Source: an uncultured Terriglobales bacterium
GTDB taxonomy: Bacteria; Acidobacteriota; Terriglobia; Terriglobales; Acidobacteriaceae
Assembly: GCA_955652395.1 (NCBI GenBank)
Contig: CATPBJ010000102.1
Span: 1-52,777 of the forward strand
DNA: 52,777 nt
Direction of reading: 5' to 3'
The notes below the pieces were generated by a model. The model worked only from the letters and a program-made list of their open reading frames with translations. It did not search any database and was not told the origin of the DNA. The position numbers and the translations under genes were made by a program. Position 1 is the first letter of the stretch, and each line of letters starts with the position of its first letter. Positions 50,342 through 52,777 of the stretch are shown here, one piece after another.

Positions 50342-51634
50342 CTATTTTTTCTTTCTTGGTGGCTTAGGGGCGAAGTAGCCTTTGCGGGACTGTAGTGTCA
50401 AGCCGTCCTGGTTTACTTTCACTTTCAGTCGGTGGTAGCTGCCATTCTGCTTCACATTTCCGGCGGAAAACTCGAGCAGGTAAAGATACTCCGGCGCTGC
50501 CGTCAGTCGTTCGAACCCGGCCTCCAGATCGTTGCTGTTGTGGAAGTACGTTCCTCCGGTACCGGCGGCCAGTTCGGCCATGACATTCTCGTTGAGTGAC
50601 ACGGAATTGCGACGATATTCAGACTTGAGGCGGGTTGAGAAAGACGAACTCCCGCCTCGTTCACTGGCGTCGATTTCGCTGACGTACAGGCCACGCGCGT
50701 CGAGAGCACTGATGGTTACATTGGCCTCGGCGGCGGCGTCCATGATCTGCGATTCGTCGGCGAGGGCTTGAGTTGTGAGGGTCAAGAAGCCGGGCGATAC
50801 CAACATCAGGGTGCGCTGACCCGGCAGAGCCGCCATCTTGCGCACATTTTCTTTGAGCGAGGCCAGCGACACCTGAACGTCCTGTTCACCGGCCACCAAG
50901 GTCTGGACTGCGGCGGACTCCGCCAGTCGCTGCGCTGTGTCGCGGAGTTGCACGCCGGGCGAACAGCTCATTACTTCCTGGATTGCGGCTTCGAGCGCGT
51001 TGCTATTGTGCTTATTTTCAATCAGGTCAGCATGGTAGTAATCCATCGGCGGACACTCGCTACCCGTCGTGCGATAGAGATTCTGCGGCTGGAGTTTCAT
51101 GATGGCGTCTTGTAACGGGAAGCCATCAGTAGTCAGGCCGCTGTTGATCTTGCCCGACAGGGAAGCTACCGCGGCCATGTCGGTATCGGCCAGTGATGCA
51201 CCCAGGATTCTCGTGCCGGCCTTCTGGGCTTGCGCCAGATCGCCGAGGGTCAGGTGCATGTCATCGAAGAGGAAAACAATGAAGCGCTCCGGGGCGGATG
51301 GTGGTCGCGGAGAGGGAACAACTGGGTCGACCGGGGATGATCGAGTACCGTTCGGAACACGTTCAGCTTTCGCGCGCGTCTGGATGGTGAAGGCAGAAAT
51401 AACCTGGGGCTTGTCGTTGTCGAAGACCTGTAGGTCTTCCCTCTTGAGGTTGCCCCCGGCGCGGCCTTGTTTGTCGCGGACCAGAACTGGGACTAGCACC
51501 ACGTTCACATTGCTTTTGAAGGTATAGGTGCCGCCTTGCGTTGGTGCCTCGTTCGTCTGCTGCGCCGCCGTGTGCGGGGACGAAATGACGGATAGGCAGA
51601 ATAGGGCAATCGTCGGAAGCTGTCTCACGTTCAT
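50342..51634 (-). CDS. Secreted VWFA-related domain protein, large variant
   Basis: The protein has 430 residues from ATG 51634; a signal peptide ('LPTIALFCLSVISSPHTAAQ') starts there. The family plan is 'VNVVLVPVLVRDKQGRAGG', 'DLQVFDNDKPQVIS', then a VWA-like domain with 'FIVFLFDDMHLTLGDL' where the MIDAS motif is 'DDMHL' rather than 'DxSxS', 'LMLVSPGFLTLTTQALADES' and the end 'YLYLLEFSAGN' to 'QSRKGYFAP'. This 'FDDMHL' branch differs from the three paralogues at 25-30 kb and probably lost classical metal binding. It is upstream of the small secreted peptide gene. Confidence 0.85.
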   Translation of the reverse strand: MNVRQLPTIALFCLSVISSPHTAAQQTNEAPTQGGTYTFKSNVNVVLVPVLVRDKQGRAGGNLKREDLQVFDNDKPQVISAFTIQTRAKAERVPNGTRSSPVDPVVPSPRPPSAPERFIVFLFDDMHLTLGDLAQAQKAGTRILGASLADTDMAAVASLSGKINSGLTTDGFPLQDAIMKLQPQNLYRTTGSECPPMDYYHADLIENKHNSNALEAAIQEVMSCSPGVQLRDTAQRLAESAAVQTLVAGEQDVQVSLASLKENVRKMAALPGQRTLMLVSPGFLTLTTQALADESQIMDAAAEANVTISALDARGLYVSEIDASERGGSSSFSTRLKSEYRRNSVSLNENVMAELAAGTGGTYFHNSNDLEAGFERLTAAPEYLYLLEFSAGNVKQNGSYHRLKVKVNQDGLTLQSRKGYFAPKPPRKKK

Positions 51635-51714
51635 ATCCGTCTTCGTCCGACGAGACATCCCTCAAAGTGGCGTTGGCCACACTCGCTGCGATCCGACTGG
51701 GTGCCAGATGCAGT

Positions 51715-52338
51715 TCAAGGCTTCTGCTGGTGCTGCTTTTCCGACTCCTCGATTGCGTTGCGGAACTGTTCAACTGCGGCGACCTGCGGAGTACTCAGTG
51801 CATCCTTCGCTACGTATCGCCAGACGGGCGATGTATCCAAAGGGTACTCCCCACCGCCCAGATACACTTCAAAGGTATCGTCAGATGAAGCAATTTGGCT
51901 TCCGAGCTGCGGGCCTCTATCCCCAACCGCGCGCGGCAGTGGCTCCGTCAGCGGGGGATAGCCTGGTAGCTGACCGACGCGAGCATCTCCACCACTGGGA
52001 AGGGTCATAACAGGCCGGTCGTCCACCGGGGAATGGCTAATGATCGGACCGCTCTTGTTTCCTGTTCGAACGGCAATGATTAGTTGCGCGGTATTCGCGT
52101 CCATCACCAGTTTGAATCTGCCCCATTTCGTGATTGCTCTTTCCACTTCATCCCGCGCCGTAAAATTGGCCCGGGGATTGGTCACAGCTTCGCTCGCGTC
52201 GGGATGAATAACGACCAGCACTCTCTCCGCCCGCAGCACGTAGTCCGGCAACAACTGCTTTTTCTTGTTCTTTGCATCGACCTGGGGAACGACTAGAAGA
52301 AGAAGTGAGAGGAAAACCGTCGACATCCGAGTGGACAT
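51715..52338 (-). CDS. Secreted acidobacterial protein of unknown function
   Basis: The protein has 207 residues. The signal peptide ('TVFLSLLLLVVPQVDA') is followed by 'ERVLVVIHPDASEAVTNPRA' and 'RDEVERAITKWGRFKLVMDA', a pattern that recurs among secreted proteins in acidobacterial genomes. There is a Gly/Pro-rich middle and an acidic end. The opening resembles a TolB-N/PEGA-like strand pair, but I cannot name the fold. It is 80 bp upstream of the VWFA-related gene on the same strand and may share a transcript with it. Confidence 0.72.
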   Translation of the reverse strand: MSTRMSTVFLSLLLLVVPQVDAKNKKKQLLPDYVLRAERVLVVIHPDASEAVTNPRANFTARDEVERAITKWGRFKLVMDANTAQLIIAVRTGNKSGPIISHSPVDDRPVMTLPSGGDARVGQLPGYPPLTEPLPRAVGDRGPQLGSQIASSDDTFEVYLGGGEYPLDTSPVWRYVAKDALSTPQVAAVEQFRNAIEESEKQHQQKP

Positions 52339-52495
52339 GATCGCTCCAGCACAGGCTCACGAACCCACCATTGTAAACGGGACGAGCTACTGGCTTCATA
52401 AGTATTGTAATCAGACAGATTACGCTCCCCGCTCTCCCCGCTCGCGCGCGGCGCTCGCACCCTCGATCCGCTCGCCGATCGGACGCTCGTATTAA

Positions 52496-52777
52496 TCAAC
52501 TAGTACATGGTGGAGTACCCTGGGGCAAACCCGTAAAGCTAAGGACCAGATAGGCGAAGCCGTTGATGATGAGCCAGACGCCCAGGAAGCGGGGCAGGAA
52601 GCGCGACTATACGTCAGGACCGCCAAGGGAAAGAGCCATAGACCATAAAAGATCTCGCCGGCAACGAATCCCTGGCCATGCAGATTGAGGAACAGCATGG
52701 CGAGAGCGTCCCGCTGAGGTTTTTCGAATGCGGACAAGAAATCGGCACCGCGCACGAGCATCAGGGCAGCAGCGCCG
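52496..52777 (-). pseudogene. Frameshifted DUF4386 membrane protein, cut by the window end
   Basis: The open frame from the window edge reads 'ALAMLFLNLHGQGFVAGEIF' and 'YGLWLFPLAVLTY', a membrane protein typical of DUF4386. It then loses one base near 52610. The rest is in another frame: 'FLPRFLGVWLIINGFAYLVL' and 'SFTGLPQGTPPCTS' to TGA at 52496. Only the C-terminal half is in the window. A sequencing indel could also explain it. Confidence 0.75.

Noticed and set aside
1-52777. CRISPR array, integrase attachment sites or a plasmid/phage origin
   Set aside because: No regularly spaced direct repeats, no integrase, no tRNA-flanked duplications and no iterons were seen.

Overview
The window looks like a chromosomal contig of an Acidobacteriota member (Terriglobia/Koribacter-Sulfotelmatobacter type), probably assembled from a metagenome. 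The evidence is a GC-rich genome with many GTG/TTG starts, four secreted 'VWFA-related' proteins of the kind amplified in acidobacteria, two long Ser/Thr kinases with C-terminal TPR arrays, a relic of an Oar-like TonB-dependent receptor, DUF4015, a DUF6599-like protein, MglA, and dense dispersed palindromic repeats.

Layout. 1-4.5 kb: an edge-truncated DUF6599-like gene with an odd tail, then a peptidoglycan pair (lytic transglycosylase, AmiC-type amidase) behind a strong promoter. 4.6-12.5 kb: Rieske oxygenase, small STAS/SpoIIAA-like protein, an oversized alaS, a LEA-like repeat protein, recX, a STAS protein lacking its phosphoacceptor, and pilT. 12.6-20.8 kb: Phd/PIN toxin-antitoxin with a palindromic operator, ilvE, a wrecked phospholipase C, LysM-DUF4015 glycosidase, a single-ring Clp-type ATPase, M48 protease, OsmC, DUF4242. 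20.9-30.6 kb: kinase-ATPase-TPR regulator, mglA, three VWFA-related genes, nucleoside hydrolase, DUF3052. 30.7-35 kb: rluD with a frameshift in a C9 tract, lgt, a 6S RNA candidate downstream of zapB-zapA, and an aminotransferase. 35-44.7 kb: a cytochrome/copper-oxygenase-like protein, pheST, the infC-rpmI-rplT translation cluster (infC starting at AUC), a ComEA-like lipoprotein, mtaB, a zinc-ribbon protein and rpsU. 44.8-52.8 kb: TonB-receptor relic, kinase-TPR receptor, IS66 relic, a small cluster with a lone LexA-type DNA-binding domain, a 38-residue secreted peptide, a fourth VWFA-related gene, and a frameshifted DUF4386 gene cut by the window end.

The most unusual thread is the palindromic repeats. 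Several families are dispersed in spacers, and members also lie in frame inside expressed genes: the same hairpin in alaS and pheT, a double hairpin in alaS, another family in a receptor kinase, and a microrepeat in mtaB. They appear as surface-type insertions in housekeeping enzymes, which recalls Rickettsia palindromic elements. Other good leads are the 6S RNA at a zapA locus, the AUC start of infC, the roughly 105-residue coiled-coil insertion in AlaRS, and the lone LexA-domain cluster beside the IS66 relic. I saw no tRNA, rRNA, CRISPR array or intact mobile element.
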